Positions 43,089 to 51,101 of a stretch of 64,000 nt of DNA are shown here, in pieces. Position 1 is the stretch's first letter. Every line of letters begins with the position of its first letter. Origin of the DNA: Acidimicrobiales bacterium (GTDB taxonomy: Bacteria > Actinomycetota > Acidimicrobiia > Acidimicrobiales > Aldehydirespiratoraceae); the NCBI GenBank assembly GCA_029263175.1, contig JAJCXZ010000028.1, positions 34,651 to 98,650 on the forward strand, written 5' to 3'. The notes beneath the pieces were generated by a model. It was not told the origin of the DNA. It was given only the letters and a program-made list of their open reading frames with translations, and did no database searches. The position numbers were made by a program, and so were the translations under genes.

Positions 43089-44720
43089 ATGACTGAAATC
43101 GACCGCTCCGCCGTCCATGACCCGAGTTGGCCCAAGCGCGTCGACATCTACGACACGACGCTTCGTGACGGCAGCCAGCTCGAAGGCATATCGCTCACCG
43201 TCGATGACAAGATCCGCATCGCCGAGCAGCTCGACCGTCTCGGCGTGGCCTACATCGAGGGTGGGTGGCCCGGCGCCAACCCCAAGGACGACGAGTTCTT
43301 CGAGCGGGCCAAGACCGAGCTGAAGTTGTCGACCTCAGAGTTCGTGGCCTTTGGTTCCACCCGTCGCCCCAAGGGCAAGGTCGACTCCGACGAGACCCTT
43401 TCGAACCTGGTCGCCGCCGGCACGGGTGTGGTGTGCATCGTCGGCAAGTGTTGGGACTATCACGTCACCGAGGCCCTCAAGACCACGCTCGACGAAGGTG
43501 TCGCCATGGTGGCTGACTCGATCCAGTATCTGGTCTCTCAGGGCAAGCGGGTGTTCTTCGACGCCGAGCACTTCTTCGATGGCTACAAGCGCAACCCCGA
43601 GTACTCGCTTCGTGTGGTGGAAGCCGCGGCGATGGCCGGCGCTGAAGCCGTTGTTCTCTGCGACACCAACGGCGGCACGCTTCCTCCGGATGTCGAAGAA
43701 GCGGTGGCGGCGGTCGTGCGCCACATCGATGCCGACGTCGGTATCCATCTGCACAACGACACGGGGTGCGGCATCGCCAATGCGCTGGCCGCCGTTCGAT
43801 CCGGAGCCACCCAGGTGCAGGGCACGATCAATGGCTATGGGGAACGGGTCGGGAACTGCGATCTCGTGCCGATCATGGCCAACCTCGAACTCAAGATGGG
43901 CATCAAATGCCTTCCGGAGGGTCGACTCGAGCACCTGACGTCAGTGGCGCATCACATCGCTGAACTCGTCAACTTCACGGTCGATCCGCAGCAGCCGTAC
44001 GTCGGAACCACCGCGTTCGCCCACAAGGCCGGGCTGCACACCTCAGCATTGAGCCGGGCCAGCGATGCCTACGAGCACGTCGCACCGGAGAGTGTGGGCA
44101 ACGGCACCCGCGTCCTCGTGTCGGAGATGGCCGGCCGATCAACGCTCGAGATGAAAGCCGAGCGCCTCGGCATCGAACTTGATGGAAAGGCCCTCGGCGA
44201 TGTCGTCGACACGCTCAAGACCCTTGAGCATGCGGGCTACCATTTCGAAGCTGCTGATGCGTCGCTCGAGCTGCTGATGCGCGGCGCCAGCGGTTGGGAG
44301 CAGCCGTACTTCCAGCTCGAGTCCTTCTCGGTCGACATGGCGCATCGCTCCGGCACGGGCGCCCGAGCGTGGAACGAGGTCACGGTCGACGTCGAGACGC
44401 AGGCCAGCGTGAAGTTGTGGGTCGACGGCGAACGTCGCCTGGCACTCGGCGAGGGAAATGGCCCGGTCAACGCGCTCGACGCCGCGCTGCGTGCTGCCCT
44501 CAACGGTCGATACCCGGCGCTCGATCGCATCTCACTCACTGACTTCAAGGTCCGTGTGCTCGACACCGGCAAGGGCACCGGCGCAATCACCCGTGTGTTG
44601 CTGGATTCGACTGACGGGAACCGTGCGTGGTCCACCATCGGGGTCAGCGAGAACATCATCGAGGCGTCGTGGCAGGCCCTCGTCGACTCGGTCGTCTTCG
44701 GAATTCTCCACGCTTCATGA
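43089..44720 (+). CDS. cimA: (R)-citramalate synthase CimA
   Basis: A 543-aa enzyme joining pyruvate and acetyl-CoA to (R)-citramalate, the entry of the threonine-independent isoleucine route. N-terminal VDIYDTTLRDGSQLEGISLT and YIEGGWPGANPKDDEFF are marks of the long CimA type (not of LeuA). The metal and catalytic parts are VGIHLHNDTGCGIANALAAV and GTINGYGERVGNCDL; the C-terminal regulatory domain (LTDFKVRVLDTGKGTGAITRVL) should bind isoleucine as feedback inhibitor. It sits 3 bases after leuB and overlaps the next gene (ATGA). It is the strongest reason to read the leader as an isoleucine sensor. Confidence 0.93.
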   Translation: MTEIDRSAVHDPSWPKRVDIYDTTLRDGSQLEGISLTVDDKIRIAEQLDRLGVAYIEGGWPGANPKDDEFFERAKTELKLSTSEFVAFGSTRRPKGKVDSDETLSNLVAAGTGVVCIVGKCWDYHVTEALKTTLDEGVAMVADSIQYLVSQGKRVFFDAEHFFDGYKRNPEYSLRVVEAAAMAGAEAVVLCDTNGGTLPPDVEEAVAAVVRHIDADVGIHLHNDTGCGIANALAAVRSGATQVQGTINGYGERVGNCDLVPIMANLELKMGIKCLPEGRLEHLTSVAHHIAELVNFTVDPQQPYVGTTAFAHKAGLHTSALSRASDAYEHVAPESVGNGTRVLVSEMAGRSTLEMKAERLGIELDGKALGDVVDTLKTLEHAGYHFEAADASLELLMRGASGWEQPYFQLESFSVDMAHRSGTGARAWNEVTVDVETQASVKLWVDGERRLALGEGNGPVNALDAALRAALNGRYPALDRISLTDFKVRVLDTGKGTGAITRVLLDSTDGNRAWSTIGVSENIIEASWQALVDSVVFGILHAS

Positions 44721-45595
44721 CGTTCACCCTTCTCGACGGAGGCATGGGCAAGGCGCTCGAGGCGGCCGGTGCGCCGTTTCGTCAGCCGGAGTGGTCGGCA
44801 CTTGCGCTGATCGACGATCCCTCCTGGGTCCGTCGCCTTCACGACGAGTTCATCAACGCGGGCGCGGACGTCATCATCACCAACAACTACGCCGTGGTGC
44901 CGTTTCACCTCGGCGATGAGCGTTTCGCCGAACGAGGCACCGAGTTGACCGAGCTGGCGGGCCGTCTCGCCCGCGAGGCCGCGGACGCCGCCGGTCGAGA
45001 TGTCGTGGTGGCAGGTTCGATACCACCGCTGTTCGGGTCCTATCAGCCCGAGCTCTTCGATCCGGAACGGGCACCGGCCCTCTTGGCCGAGATCACCGAG
45101 ACGCTGGCTCCGCTCGTCGACGTCTTCGTGGCCGAGACCCAGTCATGCCTCGACGAGGTCCGTGCGTCGGCTGCCTCCGCCCGCCCCCATGGCAAACCGA
45201 TCTGGATCTCCGCCACGCTGCAGGACGAACCCGCGCCGGAGGAGCCCATGGTGCGAAGCGGCGAGTCGATCGAGGACCTCTGCGCGGTGGCCATCGGGTG
45301 TGATGCTGCCGCCGTGCTGTTCAACTGCTCGCACCCCGAGGTGATGACCGACGCGATCCGCAGGGCTCGGGCTGCACTTCCGGCAGGGGTCGACGTCGGT
45401 GCCTACGCCAATGCCTTCGAGTCCAAGCCCGAGGGGTATGCGGCCAACGAAGTCGTTCTTGGCCACCGTTCGGACCTCGACGGCGACAGGTATGTCTCGT
45501 TTGTGCGTGAGTGGATCGACGCGGGCGCCTCGATCGTCGGCGGATGCTGCGGCATCATGCCCACTCACATCGCGGCTCTCAATCGCCTGCGGTGA
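44717..45595 (+). CDS. Homocysteine S-methyltransferase family protein
   Basis: A 292-aa zinc-dependent methyltransferase of the MmuM/HMT family. Start at ATG 44717, overlapping the cimA stop (ATGA). Blocks: FTLLDGGMGKALEAAGAPF, AGADVIITNNYAVVPFHLG, VDVFVAETQSCLDEVRAS, and the zinc-binding Cys region VLFNCSHPEVM and GGCCGIMPTHIAAL. It would move a methyl group from a donor such as S-methylmethionine to homocysteine. Translation is coupled to cimA, so it may be co-regulated with isoleucine synthesis; the metabolic link is unclear. Confidence 0.87.
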   Translation: MTFTLLDGGMGKALEAAGAPFRQPEWSALALIDDPSWVRRLHDEFINAGADVIITNNYAVVPFHLGDERFAERGTELTELAGRLAREAADAAGRDVVVAGSIPPLFGSYQPELFDPERAPALLAEITETLAPLVDVFVAETQSCLDEVRASAASARPHGKPIWISATLQDEPAPEEPMVRSGESIEDLCAVAIGCDAAAVLFNCSHPEVMTDAIRRARAALPAGVDVGAYANAFESKPEGYAANEVVLGHRSDLDGDRYVSFVREWIDAGASIVGGCCGIMPTHIAALNRLR

Positions 45596-45600
45596 CGTGA

Positions 45601-46767
45601 TCACGCCGCCTCGGCGTCGGATCTCCGTTGGGTGGATCTTCGGACCAGCTGCCAACCGTCGTCCGCACTGACGAGAACATGGCTGCCGTCGTGGACGAGA
45701 TGATGATCGTGAGAGCACAGCAGCACAAGATTGTCGATGTCGGTCGGGCCCAGATTCTCCCAGTAGTCGATGTGATGCGCTTCGCAATGCTGGGGTGAGG
45801 CTCCACAACCGATACAGCCACCATCACGGGCGATGAGCTGAGTCCACTGCGCATCTGTGGCCAGGCGAACGCTGCGCCCTTGCCACAGGACCTCACCATC
45901 AGCACCGAAGATTGCACCAGCGAGAGCGCCATCGCAGAGAATTTGGTCCACCACGCTCTGAGGCAAGGCCTCCCCGTCGACAAGGACTGCTTCGCCGCCG
46001 CACGCTGCGGTGATCCGGTCGTAGTCGAGGCGAACCAGGCCGAGATACTTCGGGTGCGGGCGCTTCGTCGAGCCGGATTCGTGGGTGGTGATGAGTTGGG
46101 CAAGCGCATCGGCGCGGCGCTGCTCGGGCGAGCGCATGGTGCCGGGTGTGCCCTCACGGCCACCGTCGGCGCGCCAAAGCCCCTCGTAGACCTCGTCCAG
46201 TTGGCTACGGATTCTCTTGCCGGTAACCGGGTCGAATTTGGCGAAGAAGACGGTCATACCGTCGGCGTCTTGCCACATGGTCGCTTCGCGATTGGCGCGC
46301 TGACGCTGGTGACGAGTCTTCTTCTCATCATCGCCCCGTCGATTTCCTGCCCAGTCGCGCGCCCGCTTGCCAAAGAGATCGGCAGGTTGCGCGCTGGCAT
46401 ACTTGACGAGATCGTCGGCTTCCTCCGGGCTGGTCTGTTCCGCGGCATCGGCGGCCGCGTCGGCGTGCTCTTCGGTGATCTCGCCCTTCGCCAGGGCAGC
46501 TCGGGTCTTGGGCATCGCGGCGAGCTTCTTCGCCGTCTTCGCAGCCTTCCGGGAGGACTTCTTCGAGCGCCGCGCTCGAGACCGGTTCACGTCTTCTGGC
46601 GCTACTCCGCCATCTTCGAGATCACCAATGGCGGCGAGAAATGCCAGGCGTCGTTCGACCGCGTGAGCCTCGACCCTGGCGAGCGCCTCGACGGCGTCCT
46701 CGAGCTCGGGACGGCTGAGCCCGACAGGGCTGGCTGTCTGCAAACTCTGATGGGCCTCCGTGAACAT
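45601..46767 (-). CDS. HNH endonuclease with DUF222 (13E12-repeat-type) domain
   Basis: A 388-aa protein. An N-terminal DUF222-like helical region (LSRPELEDAVEALARVEAHA, ERRLAFLAAIGDLEDGGVA) and a Lys/Arg-rich stretch are followed by a C-terminal HNH nuclease, with zinc Cys in GGCIGCGASPQHCEAHHIDYW and catalytic-type His in NLVLLCSHDHHLVHDG. Such genes form large actinobacterial families (13E12 repeats) and are often DNA-damage induced. The start at ATG 46767 is leaderless (TACTGT 6 bases before). A perfect LexA box lies between the -35 and -10, and the gene converges on the homocysteine methyltransferase gene. Confidence 0.88.
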   Translation of the reverse strand: MFTEAHQSLQTASPVGLSRPELEDAVEALARVEAHAVERRLAFLAAIGDLEDGGVAPEDVNRSRARRSKKSSRKAAKTAKKLAAMPKTRAALAKGEITEEHADAAADAAEQTSPEEADDLVKYASAQPADLFGKRARDWAGNRRGDDEKKTRHQRQRANREATMWQDADGMTVFFAKFDPVTGKRIRSQLDEVYEGLWRADGGREGTPGTMRSPEQRRADALAQLITTHESGSTKRPHPKYLGLVRLDYDRITAACGGEAVLVDGEALPQSVVDQILCDGALAGAIFGADGEVLWQGRSVRLATDAQWTQLIARDGGCIGCGASPQHCEAHHIDYWENLGPTDIDNLVLLCSHDHHLVHDGSHVLVSADDGWQLVRRSTQRRSDAEAA

Positions 46768-46773
46768 AAAGCA

Positions 46774-46802
46774 ACAGTAACACGAACATACGTTCGTATC
46801 AA
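46774..46802 (-). promoter_or_regulatory. Promoter of the HNH endonuclease gene
   Basis: On the minus strand TTGATA (46802-46797), 17 bases, then TACTGT (46779-46774), 6 bases before the ATG at 46767. The -35 covers the stop codon of the ArsR-type gene. The LexA box fills the spacer. Confidence 0.7.
46783..46796. promoter_or_regulatory. LexA (SOS) box
   Basis: CGAACATACGTTCG fits the Gram-positive/actinobacterial SOS consensus CGAACRNRYGTTYG at every position. It lies in the promoter spacer of the HNH nuclease, where LexA would block RNA polymerase until DNA damage. Confidence 0.85.
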
Positions 46803-47128
46803 GTGATTTCCGGTGATTCTCTGCCCCGGTCCTCGAGTTGGGCGGCAAGTCGGCTCAGCCGACCCGTCCACTCGCCCTCAACGCCGGAAATCCACGCCTG
46901 GACGTCGCCCAGCGGGAATGGCGTGAACCGGTAGATGCGTTCGCGTCCCTGCTTTGATGCGGTGACGAGTCCGGCATGGGCGAGGATCTCGAGGTGTTTG
47001 GCGGTGGCTTGCCGGCTGATGCCGAGCGCGCCGGCCAACCCGGTGGCGGTGGCGACGTCAGAATCGGCCAGCGACTCGACGATCCGTCGCCGGTTGTCGT
47101 CGGCGAGGGCAGCGAAAACGGTGGTCAC
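46799..47128 (-). CDS. ArsR-family winged-helix regulator
   Basis: A 109-aa regulator starting at the GTG at 47128 ([20 protein letters not shown]), overlapping the stop of the SRPBCC gene by 4 bases (GTGA). The recognition helix is LGISRQATAKHLEILAHAGLV; the wing is ASKQGRERIYRFTP. It has no clear metal Cys pair; it belongs to the group that sits with SRPBCC/AHSA1 proteins and is not a metal sensor. It probably controls its own operon; two matching operator-like repeats lie upstream of the operon. Confidence 0.88.
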   Translation of the reverse strand: MTTVFAALADDNRRRIVESLADSDVATATGLAGALGISRQATAKHLEILAHAGLVTASKQGRERIYRFTPFPLGDVQAWISGVEGEWTGRLSRLAAQLEDRGRESPEIT

Positions 47129-47553
47129 GCGCGGATGGTGAGATCGAATTGCACACGAAACATCGCGCCGCGCCAGGCCCAACTCGCGCACGCCGATGCA
47201 GTGATCAGTGCCGTGAGCGGAATCTCGGGACGCTCGACAACGGTGACCCTGGTGCCGGTCTCGTGAGGAACGACGTCGATGGTGACCGAGCTGGGCGACC
47301 CGGGATCACTCACGGGCCACCAGCGGTAGCGGAGCTGACGATCGGGGTCGACCGACTCGACAGTGCCTTCTCGCTCGATCCCCGTTGCCGGGTCGGGCGC
47401 GTGGATGGCGCCGCCGGGTGTCGGGTCGATGGATGCGCCTTCGCCAAGCCAGGTCGCGATGCCTTCGTTCGTCGATAGCGCATCCCAGACGTCGCCGGCA
47501 TCAGCGTCGACGTCGATCTCGGTCGTAGCGGCAGGGGTCTCTTCGTTGGCCAT
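47125..47553 (-). CDS. SRPBCC/AHSA1-like protein
   Basis: A 142-aa START/Bet v1-fold protein ([67 protein letters not shown]). Proteins of this AHSA1-like group form a hydrophobic pocket and are often encoded beside ArsR-type regulators. Start at ATG 47553 with TATGGT 6 bases upstream. It is the first gene of a two-gene operon with the ArsR-type regulator, facing clpP. Ligand unknown. Confidence 0.82.
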   Translation of the reverse strand: MANEETPAATTEIDVDADAGDVWDALSTNEGIATWLGEGASIDPTPGGAIHAPDPATGIEREGTVESVDPDRQLRYRWWPVSDPGSPSSVTIDVVPHETGTRVTVVERPEIPLTALITASACASWAWRGAMFRVQFDLTIRA

Positions 47554-47559
47554 GGCATC

Positions 47560-47565
47560 ACCATA
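47560..47565 (-). promoter_or_regulatory. -10 box for a leaderless SRPBCC mRNA
   Basis: On the minus strand TATGGT is followed by 6 bases and then the ATG at 47553. Operator 1 (47567-47584) touches it on the upstream side. Confidence 0.45.
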
Positions 47566-47566
47566 A

Positions 47567-47584
47567 CGCAACCGTCGGGTTGCG
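47567..47584. promoter_or_regulatory. Operator candidate 1 between SRPBCC-arsR and clpP
   Basis: CGCAACC-GTCG-GGTTGCG, a perfect 7-bp inverted repeat. It sits in the spacer of the SRPBCC promoter and covers the candidate -35 of clpP. It matches operator 2, 47 bases away. Confidence 0.55.
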
Positions 47585-47608
47585 CGTCGAGAAAGGAGGC
47601 GGCACACT
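47580..47608 (+). promoter_or_regulatory. Candidate clpP promoter
   Basis: TTGCGC (47580-47585), 17 bases, CACACT (47603-47608). The start point would be near 47615, inside operator 2, with a leader of about 35 bases including AAGGGG before the ATG at 47649. Confidence 0.4.
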
Positions 47609-47613
47609 CAATA

Positions 47614-47631
47614 CGCAACCAATTGATTGCG
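47614..47631. promoter_or_regulatory. Operator candidate 2 at the clpP start point
   Basis: CGCAACC-AATT-GATTGCG, the same design as operator 1 with one mismatch between arms. It would cover the predicted clpP transcription start. Confidence 0.5.
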
Positions 47632-47648
47632 CAACTGAAGGGGCATCT

Positions 47649-48287
47649 ATGACCAGTGAAATCGGCAACCATCTCGTTCCCACCGTGGTCGAGCAGACGG
47701 CGAGGGGGGAGCGCGCGTTCGATCTGTTCTCCCGCCTGCTTGCCGATCGGGTGATCTTCCTCGGCACGGAGATCGACGACGCCAGCGCGAACCTCGTGAT
47801 CGGACAGTTGCTGCATCTGGAGTCGCAGGACGCCGACCGAGACATCCAGCTCTACATCAACTCGCCCGGAGGATCAGTCACGGCCGGGTTCGGGATCTAC
47901 GACACCATGCAATACGTCAAACCCGATGTGTCAACGATTTGTGTGGGACAGGCGGCATCGTGGGCCGCCGTGCTGCTCGCCGCCGGCGCTCCCAGCAAGC
48001 GTCTCACCCTGCCGAATGCTCGGGTCCTCATCCACCAGCCGCATGGCGGAGCGCAGGGTCAGGCCACCGACATGGCCATCCAAGTCGAGGAGATGCAGTT
48101 GGCGCGGCGCCGGATCGAGGAACTGCTTTCCGAGCACACCGGTCAGCCCGTCGAGAGGGTCGCGGCCGATATCGAGCGCGACTACATCGTGCGAGGGGAA
48201 GAGGCGGTCGAGTACGGCCTGGTCGATGAGGTGATCGCGCACCGTGAGTTCGAGAAGGTCGAGGTGATCGGTCCGGGATACCGGTGA
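47649..48287 (+). CDS. clpP: ATP-dependent Clp protease proteolytic subunit
   Basis: A 212-aa ClpP-type serine protease. Catalytic triad: Ser104 in [10 protein letters not shown], His129 in [11 protein letters not shown], and Asp178 in ADIERDYIV; the N-terminal [17 protein letters not shown] is intact. At the position after the catalytic Ser it has Trp-Ala rather than the usual Met-Gly/Ala, a small oddity. It is not next to clpX or tig, so it is probably an additional ClpP rather than the main pair of actinobacteria. Start ATG 47649 with AAGGGG upstream. It faces the SRPBCC-ArsR operon and may share its operators. Confidence 0.9.
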   Translation: MTSEIGNHLVPTVVEQTARGERAFDLFSRLLADRVIFLGTEIDDASANLVIGQLLHLESQDADRDIQLYINSPGGSVTAGFGIYDTMQYVKPDVSTICVGQAASWAAVLLAAGAPSKRLTLPNARVLIHQPHGGAQGQATDMAIQVEEMQLARRRIEELLSEHTGQPVERVAADIERDYIVRGEEAVEYGLVDEVIAHREFEKVEVIGPGYR

Positions 48288-48313
48288 ACGCCGTCGCCGT
48301 GCTCTGAGGTGGC

Positions 48314-48319
48314 TACGCT
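48314..48319 (+). promoter_or_regulatory. -10 box for a leaderless mRNA of the 48326 gene
   Basis: TACGCT, 6 bases before the ATG at 48326. Confidence 0.4.
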
Positions 48320-48325
48320 GCCGCC

Positions 48326-48847
48326 ATGGCAGCACCTGCACGCGTCACCGGCGATCACACCCGTTCGAAGCACTACTCCTCGCCTCCGAGTCGTGATGGC
48401 TCGTGGACCGCCAACCGTCCTGGTGAAACGATCGGTGCGGCACATCCATCCGGTGCCGCACTCGGCAATCAGGGCCCCGACCAGGGCTATGTGCTGAAGC
48501 TGGCCAGGCGATTCCGTGATGATCTGGTGCTTCGGCCTGGTGAACACGCATCCGACGTCCTCGAAGGTGCGTGCGCCGTTGCGCTGCGCAGGGCTTCGAT
48601 CTACGGCCGCGCTCCCATGGGGCCCGATCTTCGCTTGGCGCTCACCGTCTGGGGCTTCCTCGGTGACGCCGATGATGAACTGGTCGAGCTACGGCGCCCC
48701 CTCTTCGCCGAACTGCATCACACGACTGTCCATTACGCCGGGGCCCGCACGGTCGCCGATCTCGTGCCCGAGGCCACTCTGCGGATGTCGCTCGAACGAG
48801 TCGCGAAGGATCACGCCACGGGCTGGAGGGGCCCGCTCGGCCTCTGA
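48326..48847 (+). CDS. Conserved hypothetical protein
   Basis: A 173-aa soluble protein I do not recognise. The first 55 residues are polar and likely disordered (MAAPARVTGDHTRSKHYSS). The rest is helical and acidic/aliphatic: VLKLARRFRDDLVLRPGEH, DLRLALTVWGFLGDADDELV, and a C-terminal LRMSLERVAKDHATGWRGP. No signal peptide, no membrane helix, no clear catalytic motif. It has a leaderless-type start and lies 25 bases before gltX, so the two may be read together. Probably a lineage-specific protein. Confidence 0.7.
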   Translation: MAAPARVTGDHTRSKHYSSPPSRDGSWTANRPGETIGAAHPSGAALGNQGPDQGYVLKLARRFRDDLVLRPGEHASDVLEGACAVALRRASIYGRAPMGPDLRLALTVWGFLGDADDELVELRRPLFAELHHTTVHYAGARTVADLVPEATLRMSLERVAKDHATGWRGPLGL

Positions 48848-48859
48848 GTCCCAGGCCGG

Positions 48860-48865
48860 TAGCCT
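48860..48865 (+). promoter_or_regulatory. -10 box for a leaderless gltX mRNA
   Basis: TAGCCT, 7 bases before the GTG start at 48873; no Shine-Dalgarno sequence. Confidence 0.45.
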
Positions 48866-48872
48866 CGCCGGA

Positions 48873-50294
48873 GTGACTGCACCTCGAGTTCGCTTTGCTC
48901 CCGCGCCGACGGGATTCCTGCACGTCGGCAGCGCCCGATCAGCGCTCTTCAACTGGCTGCATGCCCGCCATACCGGCGGCACGATGGTGCTGCGAATCGA
49001 GGACACCGACGCATCCAAGAAGACCGAAGAGTTCGTCGATGCGATTCTCGAGCCGCTCGAATGGCTCGGCATCGACTGGGACGAGGGGCCGTTCTTCCAG
49101 TCTGATCGCGCCGAGATGCACAAAGCCGCGGTCGAGCAGTTGGTCGAGGACGGCAGTGCGTATTACTGCGATCTCACCCGCGATCAGATCGACGCCAAGT
49201 CCGAGGAGGCCGGTTTGCCGGCCGGATACCACGGTTGGTCACGTGACCGCGCGGTCACGGATGGTCCAGGTGTCGTGGTGCGCTTCCGGGCCCCCGACGA
49301 CGGCGTCACCGTCTTCGACGATGTGATCCGGGGCAAGGTCGAGGTTTCCCACGACAATGTCGAGGACTTCGTGATCCGCCGGGGCGACGGTTCACCGACC
49401 TTCCTCATCGCCAACGCCGTCGACGATCACGAAATGTCGATAAGTCACGTGATTCGTGGTGAGGATCTGCTCAACACCGTTCCGAAGGTGCTCATGCTCT
49501 GGGAGGCGCTCGGTTACGGCGAGCCGCCCGTCTACGCCCATCTGCCGCTGCTCGTCAACGAACAACGCAAGAAGCTGTCGAAGCGTCGTGACGACGTGGC
49601 GCTCGGTGACTTTGCCAAGAAGGGCTACCTGCCGGAAGCCATGGTCAACGCGCTCGCGCTGCTCGGTTGGGGCCCGGCCGACGGGGTCGAGGTGCGGCCC
49701 ATCGAGCAGATCATCGAGCTCTTCACCCTCGAGACGGTCAACAAGTCCGCCGCCTTCTTCGACATGAAAAAGCTCGACCACATCAACGCCGAATACATCA
49801 AGGCCCTCGACCCGGCCCGTTTCGCCGAGCTGGTCGAGCCTCACATGACCGGCGACGATGCACCATGGCCCGTCGACGCCTACCGGTCCGAGGTGGTCGA
49901 GGCGTTGGCTCCGGAGATCCAGCAGCGGATCGTGAAGCTGTCAGAGGCGCCCGCGTGGGTCTCGTGGATCTTCACCCCATCGATCGACAGCTACGACGAG
50001 AAGTCGTGGAACAAAGCGATGGTCAAGGGGAAGGCATCTCCTCGGGTGCTCGACGAGGTCATCAATGCACTCGAAAGTGAGTCGTTCGATGATGCCGAGG
50101 TGCTCGAAGCTGCTGTGATGGGAGTTGGCAACAGATTGTCGGAGGAGTTGGCGACGCGTGTGATGTCGCAGGCTCCCGTGCGCGTTGCGCTCACTGGCCA
50201 TGGTGCCGGTATCCCCCTCTGGCAGGCGATGACACTGCTCGGCAAGGGCGCCTGTCTCGATCGCCTCCGGGCGGCGCGGGCGCGTCTCGACTGA
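48873..50294 (+). CDS. gltX: Glutamyl-tRNA synthetase GltX
   Basis: A 473-aa class I synthetase. HIGH-type motif FAPAPTGFLHVGSARSALFNW (His-Val-Gly) and KMSKS-type motif KKLSKRRDD; LRIEDTDASKKTEEF is the family's third block. Length is normal and the anticodon-binding domain is present. Start at the GTG at 48873. In most actinobacteria it also charges tRNA-Gln, and GatCAB amidates the product. tRNA-Gln and tRNA-Glu genes follow 0.7 and 0.9 kb downstream, so enzyme and both substrates are grouped. Confidence 0.96.
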   Translation: MTAPRVRFAPAPTGFLHVGSARSALFNWLHARHTGGTMVLRIEDTDASKKTEEFVDAILEPLEWLGIDWDEGPFFQSDRAEMHKAAVEQLVEDGSAYYCDLTRDQIDAKSEEAGLPAGYHGWSRDRAVTDGPGVVVRFRAPDDGVTVFDDVIRGKVEVSHDNVEDFVIRRGDGSPTFLIANAVDDHEMSISHVIRGEDLLNTVPKVLMLWEALGYGEPPVYAHLPLLVNEQRKKLSKRRDDVALGDFAKKGYLPEAMVNALALLGWGPADGVEVRPIEQIIELFTLETVNKSAAFFDMKKLDHINAEYIKALDPARFAELVEPHMTGDDAPWPVDAYRSEVVEALAPEIQQRIVKLSEAPAWVSWIFTPSIDSYDEKSWNKAMVKGKASPRVLDEVINALESESFDDAEVLEAAVMGVGNRLSEELATRVMSQAPVRVALTGHGAGIPLWQAMTLLGKGACLDRLRAARARLD

Positions 50295-50297
50295 CCC

Positions 50298-50927
50298 GTG
50301 GTTCCCCGCTGGCGCCCTCGGTTGCCGGCCAGCCGAGTCGCGCGCCTCGGCATTGCCGGCGCCGCGCTCGGAGCGCTCTACATCCTCGTGACCTTCTTTC
50401 AGGTCCTGCATGCATCGGGCGAGGATGACCGATCAGCAGTAGATGCGATCGTCGTCCTCGGCGCAGCTCAGTACGACGGCGAACCGTCGCCGGTGCTCGC
50501 CGCTCGTCTCGATCACGCCTACGAGCTGTGGACGAGCGGGGTGGCGCCGTTGGTGGTCACGACCGGATCGAACCAGGAAGGCGACCGTTTCACGGAGGGC
50601 TACGCGGGGTTCGAGTACTTACGGTTCAAGGGAATCCCCGAGAGTGCTCTGCTCGTGATCACCAACGGTGCCTCGACCTGGGAACAGCTGGCAGCCACCG
50701 CACGGCAGCTCCACAGCCGCGACCTTGTCTCCGCGGTGCTGGTCTCGGATCCGTATCACAGCCTTCGACTCAAGCAGATCGCCGATGAAGTGGGGATCGA
50801 GTCGACGATTTCGACCACAGATGGGTCGGCATCGCTGCGCCAGTTGGTGCGAGAGACTGCTGCGGTCTCGCTGGGTCGAGTTCTCGGCTACCGCCGGGTG
50901 GACAACTGGCTCTCCGGGGTCGGCTGA
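50298..50927 (+). CDS. YdcF/SanA-like DUF218 protein
   Basis: A 209-aa protein with one N-terminal helix (LGIAGAALGALYILVTFFQV) and a DUF218 domain: AIVVLGAAQYDGEPSPVLAARLDHA, VVTTGSNQEGDRFTEG, SALLVITNGASTWEQLAAT, AVLVSDPYHSLRLKQIADEVG. DUF218 proteins (ElyC, SanA, YdcF) are cell-envelope proteins of uncertain reaction. Its GTG start is 3 bases after gltX. The C-terminal tail is short. It is likely exported through its anchor. Confidence 0.83.
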   Translation: MVPRWRPRLPASRVARLGIAGAALGALYILVTFFQVLHASGEDDRSAVDAIVVLGAAQYDGEPSPVLAARLDHAYELWTSGVAPLVVTTGSNQEGDRFTEGYAGFEYLRFKGIPESALLVITNGASTWEQLAATARQLHSRDLVSAVLVSDPYHSLRLKQIADEVGIESTISTTDGSASLRQLVRETAAVSLGRVLGYRRVDNWLSGVG

Positions 50928-50970
50928 CGGCGCAATCCCCGGTACGCTTTCTGCTGCTGCAAGGCACCCT

Positions 50971-51042
50971 TCGGGGATGGTGTAATTGGTAACACATCTG
51001 GTTCTGGTCCAGACATTGGGGGTTCAAGTCCTCCTCCCCGAG
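50971..51042 (+). tRNA. tRNA-Gln (anticodon CTG)
   Basis: A complete cloverleaf of 72 bases. Acceptor TCGGGGA/TCCCCGA; D-arm GTGT/ACAC; anticodon stem TCTGG/CCAGA with loop TTCTGGT, anticodon CTG; T-arm GGGGG/CCTCC with loop TTCAAGT; discriminator G. The U1-A72 pair is usual for tRNA-Gln. CCA is not encoded. Confidence 0.95.
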
Positions 51043-51058
51043 CACATGGAATACGAGA

Positions 51059-51085
51059 AGCCCCGGGTCACTGGCCCGGGGTTTC
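51059..51085 (+). terminator. Intrinsic terminator after tRNA-Gln
   Basis: CCCCGGG (51061-51067) pairs with CCCGGGG (51075-51081), extended by an A-T and a G-T pair, and is followed by TTTC. It lies 16 bases after the tRNA. Confidence 0.7.
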
Positions 51086-51101
51086 TGCGTTTTCAGTTGA
51101 T

